From JBDIAG01 sp963835085 (GTDB lineage: Bacteria; Actinomycetota; Actinomycetes; Actinomycetales; CAWJMD01): a stretch of 64,000 nt of DNA. Each line of letters opens with the position of its first letter. The first letter of the stretch is position 1. Position numbers and translations under genes: made by a program. The notes under the pieces were generated by a model. The model ran no database searches. It saw only the letters and a list, made by a program, of their open reading frames with translations, and had not been told where the DNA came from. This document shows, one piece after another, positions 28,801-35,646 of this stretch. The stretch covers positions 3,348,001 through 3,412,000 of the forward strand of contig CAWIED010000001.1 in assembly GCA_963835085.1 (NCBI GenBank), written 5' to 3'.

Positions 28801-28971
28801 TAAGGGCGCGCCGGCACATAAGCGCTGCAGGGTGATCCGGTCAGGCATCCGAAGCAGCCTCCTCGTCCGGGCTCTGCTGCCCGCGCAGTGAGCTGATGAG
28901 ACGAAATCCCGGTGTGCCGGCACCGTCGTGGCGAGTGCCCGAGCCGGCAGCCTGCGCCATGATGGAGATTT

Positions 28972-29589
28972 ATGAGCCTCAGCTACGAGCCCGACCCGCG
29001 CGCCTGGGTCCGGATTCCATCACAGCCGCCGGACGGCTGGGCCGCCTCGGCGGCTCAGGCTCTGGCCTCCGCTCAGGGCGTCAGCGACCCGGAGCAGGTG
29101 CAGTGGCTGCAGGTCGTGCTGTGCGCAGCCGCCAGCGGAGAGCGTGGCGACGAGGACGCGCGCTGGGTGTGCGCGACCGACGTCCGCCGGGGTGGCATCG
29201 TGCTGGATCTCGATCTCCTCGACCTCGGTGATGACGCACCGGACGACGTGACCGTCGACGATGCCGCCGCTGGACACACCGAGGAGTTCACTGCGGGCCT
29301 GGCCCGCGGCAAGCGGATCATCTGGGTCACCTCGGTCGGCGAGGGCCCGACACCCCCGATCCCGGCGCAGAGCTCGGCGGCATCGGCCGTCCGGCTTGTC
29401 AGCACCCCAGCCTCCCCTGACAGCGGCGCCGAGTCGCTCCAGGGCGAGGCGCTCTATGTCGCCCGGGTGCAGAACAGCGGCTACCTGGTCACCCTGCGTT
29501 CCAGCCAGCACCAGCTCGACCTGATCGTCGACAGCGTCGCGGCGTGCGAGGCCATGTTGGCGACCATACGAGTCACGACGGAGAGCTGA
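28972..29589 (+). CDS. Hypothetical protein, 205 residues
   Basis: No family recognised. The protein is acidic, soluble and without signal peptide or membrane helices. The first ~95 residues look ordered (DGWAASAAQALASAQGVSDPEQVQWLQVVLC; WVCATDVRRGGIVLDLDLLDLGDD), a Pro/Ser-rich stretch lies at 125-150, and the end (YVARVQNSGYLVTLRSSQHQLDLIVDSVAACEAML) looks like beta strands plus a helix. This resembles small ESX-adjacent or immunity-type actinobacterial proteins only in general character. ATG start with GGAG five bases upstream. It follows the IS630 element and ends at a family C palindrome. Confidence 0.65.
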   Translation: MSLSYEPDPRAWVRIPSQPPDGWAASAAQALASAQGVSDPEQVQWLQVVLCAAASGERGDEDARWVCATDVRRGGIVLDLDLLDLGDDAPDDVTVDDAAAGHTEEFTAGLARGKRIIWVTSVGEGPTPPIPAQSSAASAVRLVSTPASPDSGAESLQGEALYVARVQNSGYLVTLRSSQHQLDLIVDSVAACEAMLATIRVTTES

Positions 29590-29602
29590 GCTGCACTGGG
29601 AC

Positions 29603-29674
29603 GTCGAACTGTGACGTTGTTCGTTGGGATGTCACCAGGTTGGTGACGGATGGGCCAAGACCGTGACAGCTGGA
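29603..29674. repeat. Family C nested palindrome, copy 1 (degenerate)
   Basis: Outer arms GTCGAACTGTGACGTT and CCGTGACAGCTGGAC pair imperfectly. Inside is the perfect GTCACC-AGGTT-GGTGAC. It is in the same orientation as the copy at 34547 and lies between two converging genes. Confidence 0.75.
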
Positions 29675-29732
29675 CGTGCGATGGGACCCCGGCCCGGGCC
29701 GCTCGCGCAGGATCAGCCTCGGAATGGGTCAT

Positions 29733-30194
29733 CTACGCGGCTGCGGCCAGACGCTCGCGCAGCAGCCTCCGATCGACGGAGAGCTCGGCCAAAAGGACCG
29801 CGGCCGGGTCGGGTTCCTGCCGGTCGAGAAGCGCGAGCAGCAGGTGCCGGGTCGTGATCGCTCGCGCCTTCTCGGCTGCAGCGTTCGCGAGCGCCTGCTG
29901 GATCGCCCGCTTGGCGCCCGAGTTCAGTGGGACCTGTCTGCTGAGGGCTGAGCGCCCGGACGGGCGAAATTCGCCGAGCGTCAGGCCGATCGCCACGAGG
30001 GCGGCACGGTCGAGTCGATCGGCAGCCTCGCGGGCTGCTGCAGCGTCCACGCCCACGAGCTGTGCCATCGCGTCGTCCGCCACGAGGGCCAGCAGCAGGT
30101 GGTCGCTGCCGATCCTCCGGTCGCCACGACGCTCTGCCTCATAGCGAGCGTCGTCGATCACGGCTCTGGCGGACTGAGCGAACCGCTCAAACAT
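29733..30194 (-). CDS. Stand-alone Clp N-domain protein
   Basis: A 153-residue protein made of the double helical repeat of the Clp N-domain: FAQSARAVIDDARYEAERRGDRRIGSDHLLLAL, then LNSGAKRAIQQALANAAAEKARAITTRHLLLALL. There is no AAA+ ATPase. Clp N-domains bind adaptors, phospho-arginine and, in ClpC1, the antibiotics cyclomarin, ecumicin and rufomycin; mycobacterial ClpC2, a related ATPase-less protein, is reported to sequester such drugs. Here it overlaps a small HTH gene by eight bases and lies across a palindromic operator from a FAD monooxygenase, so a ligand-sensing or protective role is plausible but inferred. Confidence 0.8.
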   Translation of the reverse strand: MFERFAQSARAVIDDARYEAERRGDRRIGSDHLLLALVADDAMAQLVGVDAAAAREAADRLDRAALVAIGLTLGEFRPSGRSALSRQVPLNSGAKRAIQQALANAAAEKARAITTRHLLLALLDRQEPDPAAVLLAELSVDRRLLRERLAAAA

Positions 30195-30402
30195 TGCTTC
30201 CTCGCCTTCCGTACTTGGCATGCACCGACTGGCGGGTGACCCCGAGGGCATCGCCGATCTGCTCCCACGACCATCCCGCGCGCCGCGCCTCGGCCACGTG
30301 CACCGCCTCGACGCGCTCCGCGAGGCGATGGAGAGCGCCGACGGCGCGTAAGCCCGTGGCCGGGTCAGTGGTGCGTAACTGCTCCGGTTCCCACGACTCC
30401 AT
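30187..30402 (-). CDS. Small HTH protein paired with the Clp N-domain protein
   Basis: A 71-residue protein. The C-terminal half is a clear helix-turn-helix: HVAEARRAGWSWEQIGDALGVTRQSVHAKYG. The N-terminal half (ALHRLAERVEAVHVAE) may dimerise. Its coding end overlaps the Clp N-domain start (30187-30194), so both are translated from one message. The ATG lies four bases from the inner operator/promoter palindrome with no room for a ribosome site, implying leaderless translation. It is the obvious candidate to bind the 17-bp inverted repeat at 30407-30450. Confidence 0.8.
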   Translation of the reverse strand: MESWEPEQLRTTDPATGLRAVGALHRLAERVEAVHVAEARRAGWSWEQIGDALGVTRQSVHAKYGRRGSNV

Positions 30403-30406
30403 GTCT

Positions 30407-30450
30407 GTCAGTCTGGATTGACAGGCAAGGGATTGTCAATCCAGACTGAC
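30407..30450. promoter_or_regulatory. Symmetric divergent operator-promoter
   Basis: Two perfect 17-bp arms, GTCAGTCTGGATTGACA (30407-30423) and TGTCAATCCAGACTGAC (30434-30450), flank a 10-bp centre. Each arm contains TTGACA reading toward the opposite arm (30418-30423 plus strand, 30439-30434 minus strand). About 18 bp further, within the other arm, CAGACT could serve as a weak -10. The two start codons lie three and four bases outside the palindrome, so both divergent transcripts would be leaderless and mirror images. Confidence 0.8.
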
Positions 30451-30453
30451 GAC

Positions 30454-31764
30454 GTGAACACTGATCCGCTCGATCCCTGGGACGTTGCCATCGTCGGGGC
30501 CGGCCCGATCGGGCTGCTGTTGGCCGGCGAGCTGGCCGAGCGCGCCCTTCGGGTCGTGGTTCTCGAGCGCACCGACTCGCCGTCCACCGTGCCCAAGGCG
30601 AACGGCATCGTCGGGCACGCCGCGGTGGAGCTCGCCACGCGGGGCGTCTTCCGGGGAACCCGGCTGCGCGTGGTGTCGCCTCCCCGTTTCTTCTTCGGCC
30701 CGCTCGAGCTCAAGCTCGGCTTCGGGCCGAGGAATCCGTTGCATCTTGTAGCCGTCCCGCAGCGCCGTTTGGAGGAACTGCTCGAACGCCGGGCGGCCGC
30801 GCGTGGCGCCCTGGTGTGCCGCGGCCAGGAGGTCACCGGCTTTGCCCAGGACGCGGCCGGGGTCACAGTGGAGGTTCGCGGTGGCAAGACGGCACTGCAA
30901 CTGCGGGCCTCGCATGGCGACGAGTCCGCACGGCAACTGCGGGCCTCGCACGGCGACGAGACCGCACGGCAACTGCAGGCCTCGCACGGCGACGAGACCA
31001 CACGACAGCTGCGGGCCTCGTATCTCGTGGGGTGCGACGGCGCGCACAGCCTGGTGCGCAAGGCGGCGGACATCGGCTTTCCCGGCTTCACGAGCGATCA
31101 GCTCTCGCGCATCGCCCGGGTCACCATCCCAGCAGATCGGCTTACCCGCACAGGGCGCACTTTCGAGATCGCCGGCGTGGGCACGGTCACCGCCATGCGC
31201 CCGAATCTCCTGCCGGGCGGCGCCTTCTCCATCGCGCCGATGGCCGTCCTCGACCGCAGTGCACCCAACGATCTCTACCTGATCAGCACGCACGAGTCAC
31301 GCGGTGACGGCGAGCCGAGCGACTCGGTCTCGGTCGAGGAGCTCCGCACGAGCCTGCACCGGGTCCTCGGCGCCGAGCTGCCGTTCACCGAGGCCACCGC
31401 GATCCGCAGCGTGGTGGGCAACAGTCGTCAGGCGAACGCCTATCGACTCGGCCGGGTGTTTCTCGCCGGCGACGCCGCCCATGTCTTCAACGCAGGCGGC
31501 TCATCCCTCAACATCGGCCTGCACGACGCGCTTGAGCTGGCCCGCCGCCTCGGCACGGTGCTCCGGGGCGAGGCCGGCGTCGACGAGCTCGATGGCTATG
31601 AGGCCACACGACGCCCCGCCGGTGAGCGCGCACTCCGGCAGACCCGGGCACAGGCCGCGCTCGGCCGCAACGACGACGACGCCCGCGCCCTCCGCGAGAC
31701 GTTCGGCGACGTGCTCACCACGCGCAGCTCCCGGCGGCTGGCCCGGCTGATCGAAGACGGCTGA
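30454..31764 (+). CDS. FAD-dependent aromatic monooxygenase
   Basis: A 436-residue class A flavoprotein monooxygenase (PHBH/TetX/Rox-type fold). Motifs are VAIVGAGPIGLLLAGELAE (GxGxxG dinucleotide fold), LVGCDGAHSLVRK (DG motif) and RVFLAGDAAHVFNAGGSSLNIGLHDALELA (GD motif). Such enzymes hydroxylate phenols or antibiotics such as rifamycin or tetracycline using NAD(P)H and O2. Just before the DG motif it carries a three-unit 12-residue repeat not expected in the family. The GTG start at 30454 is three bases from the operator. Divergent pairing with the HTH/Clp-N genes suggests induction by a xenobiotic. Substrate unknown. Confidence 0.85.
   Translation: MNTDPLDPWDVAIVGAGPIGLLLAGELAERALRVVVLERTDSPSTVPKANGIVGHAAVELATRGVFRGTRLRVVSPPRFFFGPLELKLGFGPRNPLHLVAVPQRRLEELLERRAAARGALVCRGQEVTGFAQDAAGVTVEVRGGKTALQLRASHGDESARQLRASHGDETARQLQASHGDETTRQLRASYLVGCDGAHSLVRKAADIGFPGFTSDQLSRIARVTIPADRLTRTGRTFEIAGVGTVTAMRPNLLPGGAFSIAPMAVLDRSAPNDLYLISTHESRGDGEPSDSVSVEELRTSLHRVLGAELPFTEATAIRSVVGNSRQANAYRLGRVFLAGDAAHVFNAGGSSLNIGLHDALELARRLGTVLRGEAGVDELDGYEATRRPAGERALRQTRAQAALGRNDDDARALRETFGDVLTTRSSRRLARLIEDG
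30895..31020 (+). repeat. 36-bp in-frame minisatellite in the monooxygenase
   Basis: Three and a half copies of a 36-bp unit start at 30895, 30931, 30967 and 31003, encoding RQLRASHGDETA. Copies differ at only a few bases. The last partial copy continues into the native RASYLVGCDG, so the unit apparently arose by duplication of the adjacent native sequence. Confidence 0.9.
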
Positions 31765-31792
31765 GCGAGCACCACGGTGCCAGACTGATGCG

Positions 31793-32440
31793 ATGGCGAC
31801 TCTCACCGTCCCACAGATCCTCGACGCCGGGCTCGACGACTGGCGGCTGCTGGCCCAGGCTCTGCACGCCCGCTTTCTCACCGGCAGCTTCACCGCCGGC
31901 CTCGAGTTCGTGACTGCCGTCACCGAAGCGGCCGAGGCTGCCAACCACCACCCCGACGTCACGCTGACCTACCCGCTGGTCGACCTGCAACTCATCAGTC
32001 ACGACGTCGGCCACGTGACCAACCGCGATCTCAAGCTCGCGCGAACCATCAGCGCGCTGGCGGCCGATCGCGGCATCGCAGCCCGGCCACACGACGTCGC
32101 GCAACTCGAACTGGATTTGGACACAGCCGATCCCGCCGCCCTCGGCCCGTTCTGGGCGGCCTTGCTGACCGGCGACCCGAGCGCATTCGACGGCGACGAG
32201 GTGCGCGACCCGAGCGGCCGGGTGCCGAATCTGTGGTTCCAGAACACCGACCCGCACACCACTCCGCGGCAACGCTTCCACCTCGACCTCTGGCTGCCGC
32301 ACGACGTGGCGCAGGAGCGGATCGCCGCAGCGCTCGCCGCCGGCGGTCGGGTCGAGGACGAGTCACACCAGCCCACGTTCATCGTCCTGGCCGATCCGGA
32401 AGGCAACAAGGCGTGTATCTGTACTTGCCTGGGGCGTTAG
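31793..32440 (+). CDS. Pterin carbinolamine dehydratase fused to a VOC domain
   Basis: A 215-residue two-domain protein. Residues 1-95 resemble pterin-4a-carbinolamine dehydratase (PCD/DCoH): TGSFTAGLEFVTAVTEAAEAANHHPDVTLTYPLVDLQLISHDVGHVTNRDLKLA contains the active-site NHHPDV and H of SHD. Residues 105-215 are a glyoxalase/VOC-like domain (LDTADPAALGPFWAALLTG, FHLDLWLPHDVAQERIAAALAAGGRVEDE, FIVLADPEGNKACIC) with candidate metal ligands H and E. PCD recycles tetrahydropterin cofactors; the VOC half is uncharacterised. Such fusions occur in actinobacteria. It lies 28 bp after the monooxygenase and may be cotranscribed. Confidence 0.8.
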   Translation: MATLTVPQILDAGLDDWRLLAQALHARFLTGSFTAGLEFVTAVTEAAEAANHHPDVTLTYPLVDLQLISHDVGHVTNRDLKLARTISALAADRGIAARPHDVAQLELDLDTADPAALGPFWAALLTGDPSAFDGDEVRDPSGRVPNLWFQNTDPHTTPRQRFHLDLWLPHDVAQERIAAALAAGGRVEDESHQPTFIVLADPEGNKACICTCLGR

Positions 32441-32507
32441 GGCCAACACCGTTCGGTTAGTCATCCGGGGTGTGGGTGTCAAAGATCTATGTGGGGTGTC
32501 GCCGGAC

Positions 32508-32585
32508 AGCGCCGGGCGACAGGCGGGCACGCGCCGGGCGACAGGCGGGCAGCGCCGGGCGACAGGCGGACGGAGCCGGGCGATG
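32508..32585. repeat. 21-bp tandem repeat
   Basis: Copies of GCCGGGCGACAGGCGGGCA begin at 32511, 32533, 32554 and, degenerate, 32575. The array runs into the start of composite module copy 2. No gene is seen here. Confidence 0.85.
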
Positions 32586-32657
32586 CGAAGCCGCAGCCTG
32601 CCCGGGTCTTCCACAAAGGGCGGTTTCGACAGTCGCGGGGCGCGGGGGTTTCCTGCG

Positions 32658-32694
32658 CTGTGACGATGCCCCGTCCGGCGGGGCATCGCCATAG
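32658..32694. repeat. Family A palindrome, copy 2
   Basis: A 37-bp core with arms CTGTGACGATGCCCCG and CGGGGCATCGCCATAG. Outer extension GGGTTTCC left, AGAAACC right. Between convergent genes. Confidence 0.9.
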
Positions 32695-32764
32695 CGTCAG
32701 AAACCGGCCCCGTCACAGCACTGCAGCAGCCAGACTCCACGCATCACCGTCCGGAGTCGTTGGA

Positions 32765-33019
32765 GGTGCCCTTCGCGGTGAAGTTGCCGCGGTTGGCACC
32801 AGGTTGAGTACCGGAGCTGGGGTTGGGGTTGTTGGGTGGTGCCGTCCGCGGTGTATCCGCCGCGGTTGGCACCCGGTTGAGCGCCGAAACCGGGGTTGGA
32901 GTCGTTCGGTGCTGCCGTCCGCGGTGTATCCGCCGCGGTTGGCACCGAAGTGAGTACCGAAACCGGGGCCGGGGTCGTTGGGTGGTGCCAGCCGCGGTGT
33001 ATCTGCCGCGGTCGGCACC
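32765..33019. repeat. Array of four hairpin units at exact 73-bp period
   Basis: Units of 36 bp occupy 32765-32800, 32838-32873, 32911-32946 and 32984-33019. Each is an imperfect palindrome: a left arm such as GGTGCCGTCCGCGG, an eight-base loop (TGTATCCG in two units), and a right arm CCGCGGTTGGCACC. The 37-bp spacers are also related to one another (GTTGAG..CCG...CCGGGGTTGG..TCGTTGGGT), so the true unit is 73 bp. Since 73 is not a multiple of three, coding is unlikely. Confidence 0.9.
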
Positions 33020-33281
33020 GGGTCAGGCGTCCTGTGGTGAAGATCGAATCAGAGGTCTGGCAAGACCGTGATTCACCGACAAGGGCTGCGCCTTCCTCGC
33101 CAGACGCAACCCCCAAAGTCAAGGCGTGCCTGGGCCTGGGGGCGACACCAACTCCCGAACCTTAACCGAAAGGCATTGGCGTTAGGGCGCGCCAGGACAG
33201 GACCGCTGCAGTTCGGTTTCTGGGCGGGATGCCTGACAAGGCGGGCGTCCCTCAGGTCGCTTATCGCTCTTCTGCTGAGCC

Positions 33282-33776
33282 CTACTCGGCCGACGGCTCC
33301 GTCGAGGGCGCCGCCCCGATCGCCTGCAGCAGCCGATCGAGAACCGGAACCTGCCCGCTCACCAGCTTCCCGCGCGCGACGTCCACGGCGATCCACTCAG
33401 CCCGGTCAACCTCGGGAAACCGTTGCGTGCGCCCCGACCGCGGCGGCCACTCGAGGTCGAACTCGCCGCTCTCGACGAAGGCTAGTTCGTCGGCCTGGAC
33501 GGCGAAGGCCACGACGACCTTGCCGCTCTTCTGTTTGTGTGCGCCGAGGTCGATCCAGGGACCGTCGGGAGCATCGACGCCGATCTCCTCTGCGAACTCG
33601 CGACCAGCCGCGGACTGCGGACTCTCGCTCTGTGGGTCGAACTCGCCTTTGACGATCGACCACGCACCCTCGTCTCGACGCGCCCAGAATGGGCCGCCCG
33701 GGTGGGCGATGAAGACGTCGATCCCGCCGGTGGTGCTGGTTCGATAGGGCAGCAGGCCGGCACTGGTCTTGGGCAC
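33282..33776 (-). CDS. NUDIX hydrolase
   Basis: A 164-residue NUDIX protein. The Nudix box reads GEFDPQSESPQSAAGREFAEEIGV, with the REF.EE.G core intact and one extra residue before it. It begins TSAGLLPYR and has HPGGPFWARRDEGAWSIVKGEF, matching a family of actinobacterial hydrolases related to diadenosine-polyphosphate and nucleotide sanitising enzymes. Substrate cannot be assigned. GTG start at VPKTSAG was preferred to an upstream Met because the conserved domain begins there. It converges on the repeat region at 32.5-33.0 kb. Confidence 0.85.
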   Translation of the reverse strand: MPKTSAGLLPYRTSTTGGIDVFIAHPGGPFWARRDEGAWSIVKGEFDPQSESPQSAAGREFAEEIGVDAPDGPWIDLGAHKQKSGKVVVAFAVQADELAFVESGEFDLEWPPRSGRTQRFPEVDRAEWIAVDVARGKLVSGQVPVLDRLLQAIGAAPSTEPSAE

Positions 33777-33874
33777 GGGTCCATCCTGCCTCGTGGCCGG
33801 CTCGCCCGACGGGCTCAGGACCCGCCAGGACACAACCGCTGCGTGTGCGTTCTGGCGCACCCTTAGGGTGAGGC

Positions 33875-34519
33875 GTGCTCACCCGGCCCGCCCGCACAGC
33901 CCTGACCCTGCTCGGCGTCGCTGCCGGCACCTGCCTGGCCTCGATCGCCTCGGGTCTGCTCATCACGAGATCGCCTATGGGCCAACCGGTTCGAGATGCA
34001 GACGGCAAGGCCGTCCGATGGTTGGCCGAGCAGCGGCAGACACGCCGCAACGTGGTCACCGCAACCGTGTCGAGGGCCGCCAACACCGGCACCACCCTGG
34101 CCCTCACCGCGGTGGCAATGGGCGGGCTCGGGTGGTGGACCGGCCGGTCGAGGGAACCGCTCGTGCTGCTGAGCGCTGTGACGGGTCAGCTCGTCACGTT
34201 CCTGGGTGCGGCCCACGTGGTGCAGCGCCCCCGGCCCGACGTGCCGCACCTCGACCCCGACCCACCCACCTCGAGCTTCCCGTCCGGTCACACCTCGGCC
34301 GCCGTAGCGCTGTACGGCGGTCTGGCCGGCCTGCTGCTCAAGCGCGTGGGGCCGCGGGCCGCACCCTGCGCCGTGGTGCTGTGCACCGTCCCCCCGCTGG
34401 TGGGCGCGGCCCGGGTGGCCCGCGGCATGCATTACCCCAGCGACGTCATCGCCGGATTCTGCAACGGCCTGGTGTGGACGGCAGCCGTCCTGCACTGGAG
34501 CCGGGCCGTCGGAGGGTAG
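33875..34519 (+). CDS. PAP2-superfamily membrane phosphatase
   Basis: A 214-residue membrane protein with about five or six helices. The three-part acid phosphatase signature is complete: VVQRPRPDVPHL (a QRPRP variant of KxxxxxxRP), SSFPSGHTSAAVALYGG, and ARVARGMHYPSDVIAG (R...H...D). Such enzymes dephosphorylate phosphatidate, polyprenyl pyrophosphates or phosphatidylglycerophosphate at the membrane. Substrate unassigned. GTG start; the N-terminus looks like a signal anchor (LTLLGVAAGTCLASIASGLL). It is divergent from the NUDIX gene by about 100 bp. Confidence 0.83.
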   Translation: MLTRPARTALTLLGVAAGTCLASIASGLLITRSPMGQPVRDADGKAVRWLAEQRQTRRNVVTATVSRAANTGTTLALTAVAMGGLGWWTGRSREPLVLLSAVTGQLVTFLGAAHVVQRPRPDVPHLDPDPPTSSFPSGHTSAAVALYGGLAGLLLKRVGPRAAPCAVVLCTVPPLVGAARVARGMHYPSDVIAGFCNGLVWTAAVLHWSRAVGG

Positions 34520-34546
34520 GACGGATCAGAGACCGACCCGCGCCAT

Positions 34547-34615
34547 CGAACTGTCACGTTCGTCGTCCTAGGGTGACCAGGTTGGTGACGGTTCAGCGAG
34601 GAACGTGACAGTTCG
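34547..34615. repeat. Family C nested palindrome, copy 2 (best conserved)
   Basis: A 69-bp element with perfect 15-bp ends CGAACTGTCACGTTC (34547-34561) and GAACGTGACAGTTCG (34601-34615). Inside, GGTGACCAGGTTGGTGACGG forms a second, smaller palindrome. It lies between converging genes (stops at 34519 and 34645) and may also terminate both transcripts. Confidence 0.9.
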
Positions 34616-34644
34616 CAGGGATGGAGCCCCCACCCCGGGGGATC

Positions 34645-35646
34645 TCAGACTCCGAGCCGGGCGTCGGCCTCCTTGAGCACTTCGGCGGCCACTCGCAGGC
34701 CCTCCTCGCGGCCGAGCTCGACGTCTTCGTGCTCGATGTTGACGGCCATGTCGGGGTCCACCTCGTAGAGAGCCCGCAGGAACTCCGTCCAGAACTCCAC
34801 ACCGTGACCCTTGCCCAGCGCCACGAAGTCCCAGGCCGCGGGCTTTGGCCACTCGTTGGCCCATTCGTCACCACCGAGGTTGGTGCGCGGCTCATCGGGC
34901 GACAACCGGCGAAAGCTGTTGTCGAGCACCCCGTTGAGGGCAGCGGTCTCCTTGTTGACCCGCACATCCTTGGCGGCGGCGTGGAAGATCAGCGGACCGA
35001 GCTCGCGCACGACGGCCACCGGATCCATCTGCTGCCAGAAAAGGTGCGAGGCATCGAGCTCGACCCCCACGTGGGTGGCTCCCGTGAGCTCGACCAGCTT
35101 GCGCACGTCCGCGGTGTTGAACACGAGGTTCTGCGGGTGCAGCTCAAGCGCGACCTTGACGCCGTGTTCGCGGGCGAGGGCGTCGATCTCCTGCCAGAAC
35201 GGCACCGCCACCCCCCACTGGTAGTCGAGCACATCGAGCGCCGCAGAGTTCCAGGCGTTGACCACCCAGTTCACCCGGGTGGCACCAGGCTCGCCACCCG
35301 GCAGCCCCGACATCGTCACCACTCGGGTCTGGCCCAGCCGCGCGGCCAGCCGGATCGAGCGACGAACGTCTTCGGCGTGCTTGTCACCAATGGATCGGTT
35401 GGGGTGCAACGGGTTTCCGTTGCAGTTGAGGCCCGCGATGGCGACCCCGGTGCCCTCGAAGATCGCCAGGAAGTCGTCACGTGCGGCGTCGCTGGTGAGG
35501 ATCTCGTCGAAGGTCGGGATGTGCACGGGCGGCAGGAAGCCGCCCGAGTTGAGCTCGATGCCGGTGAGGCCACAGTCGGCGATGACCTTCAGCGCCTCGG
35601 GCAGTGAACGGTCGTGCAGGATCGCGTTGTACACACCGAGTTTCAT
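34645..35646 (-). CDS. Sugar phosphate isomerase/epimerase, TIM-barrel
   Basis: A 333-residue protein of the xylose-isomerase-like TIM-barrel family (AP endonuclease 2 fold). It starts MKLGVYNAILHDRSLPEALKVIADCGLTGIELNSGG; likely metal ligands are E in VALELHPQNLVF, D/H in GVELDASHLFWQ, H in IFHAAAKDVRV and a late E in NIEHEDVEL. Enzymes of this group isomerise or epimerise keto-sugars or inosose. The start overlaps the stop of the Gfo/Idh/MocA gene (ATGA at 35643-35646), so the two act in one sugar pathway under the LacI operators upstream. Substrate unknown. Confidence 0.85.
   Translation of the reverse strand: MKLGVYNAILHDRSLPEALKVIADCGLTGIELNSGGFLPPVHIPTFDEILTSDAARDDFLAIFEGTGVAIAGLNCNGNPLHPNRSIGDKHAEDVRRSIRLAARLGQTRVVTMSGLPGGEPGATRVNWVVNAWNSAALDVLDYQWGVAVPFWQEIDALAREHGVKVALELHPQNLVFNTADVRKLVELTGATHVGVELDASHLFWQQMDPVAVVRELGPLIFHAAAKDVRVNKETAALNGVLDNSFRRLSPDEPRTNLGGDEWANEWPKPAAWDFVALGKGHGVEFWTEFLRALYEVDPDMAVNIEHEDVELGREEGLRVAAEVLKEADARLGV

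Larger units (their letters stand above)
32570..33019 (+). repeat. Composite dispersed module, copy 2
   Basis: The same order as the module at 7865: leader with GCAGCCTGCCCGGGTCTTCC, family A palindrome, linker with GTCAGAAACCGGCCCCGTCA, then hairpin units. Here the hairpin part is expanded to four units. It fills most of the 841-bp gap between a plus-strand gene ending at 32440 and a minus-strand gene ending at 33282. The remaining sequence from 33020 to 33281 shows nothing recognisable. Confidence 0.75.

Noticed and set aside
30407..30450. Reading the palindrome as a bidirectional terminator
   Set aside because: It lies between divergent start codons, not gene ends, and contains TTGACA boxes facing inward, so an operator-promoter fits better.
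32765..33019. Possible CRISPR array (36-bp repeats, 37-bp spacers)
   Set aside because: The spacers are similar to one another, the repeats vary, and no cas genes lie nearby. It is a 73-bp tandem repeat of hairpins.
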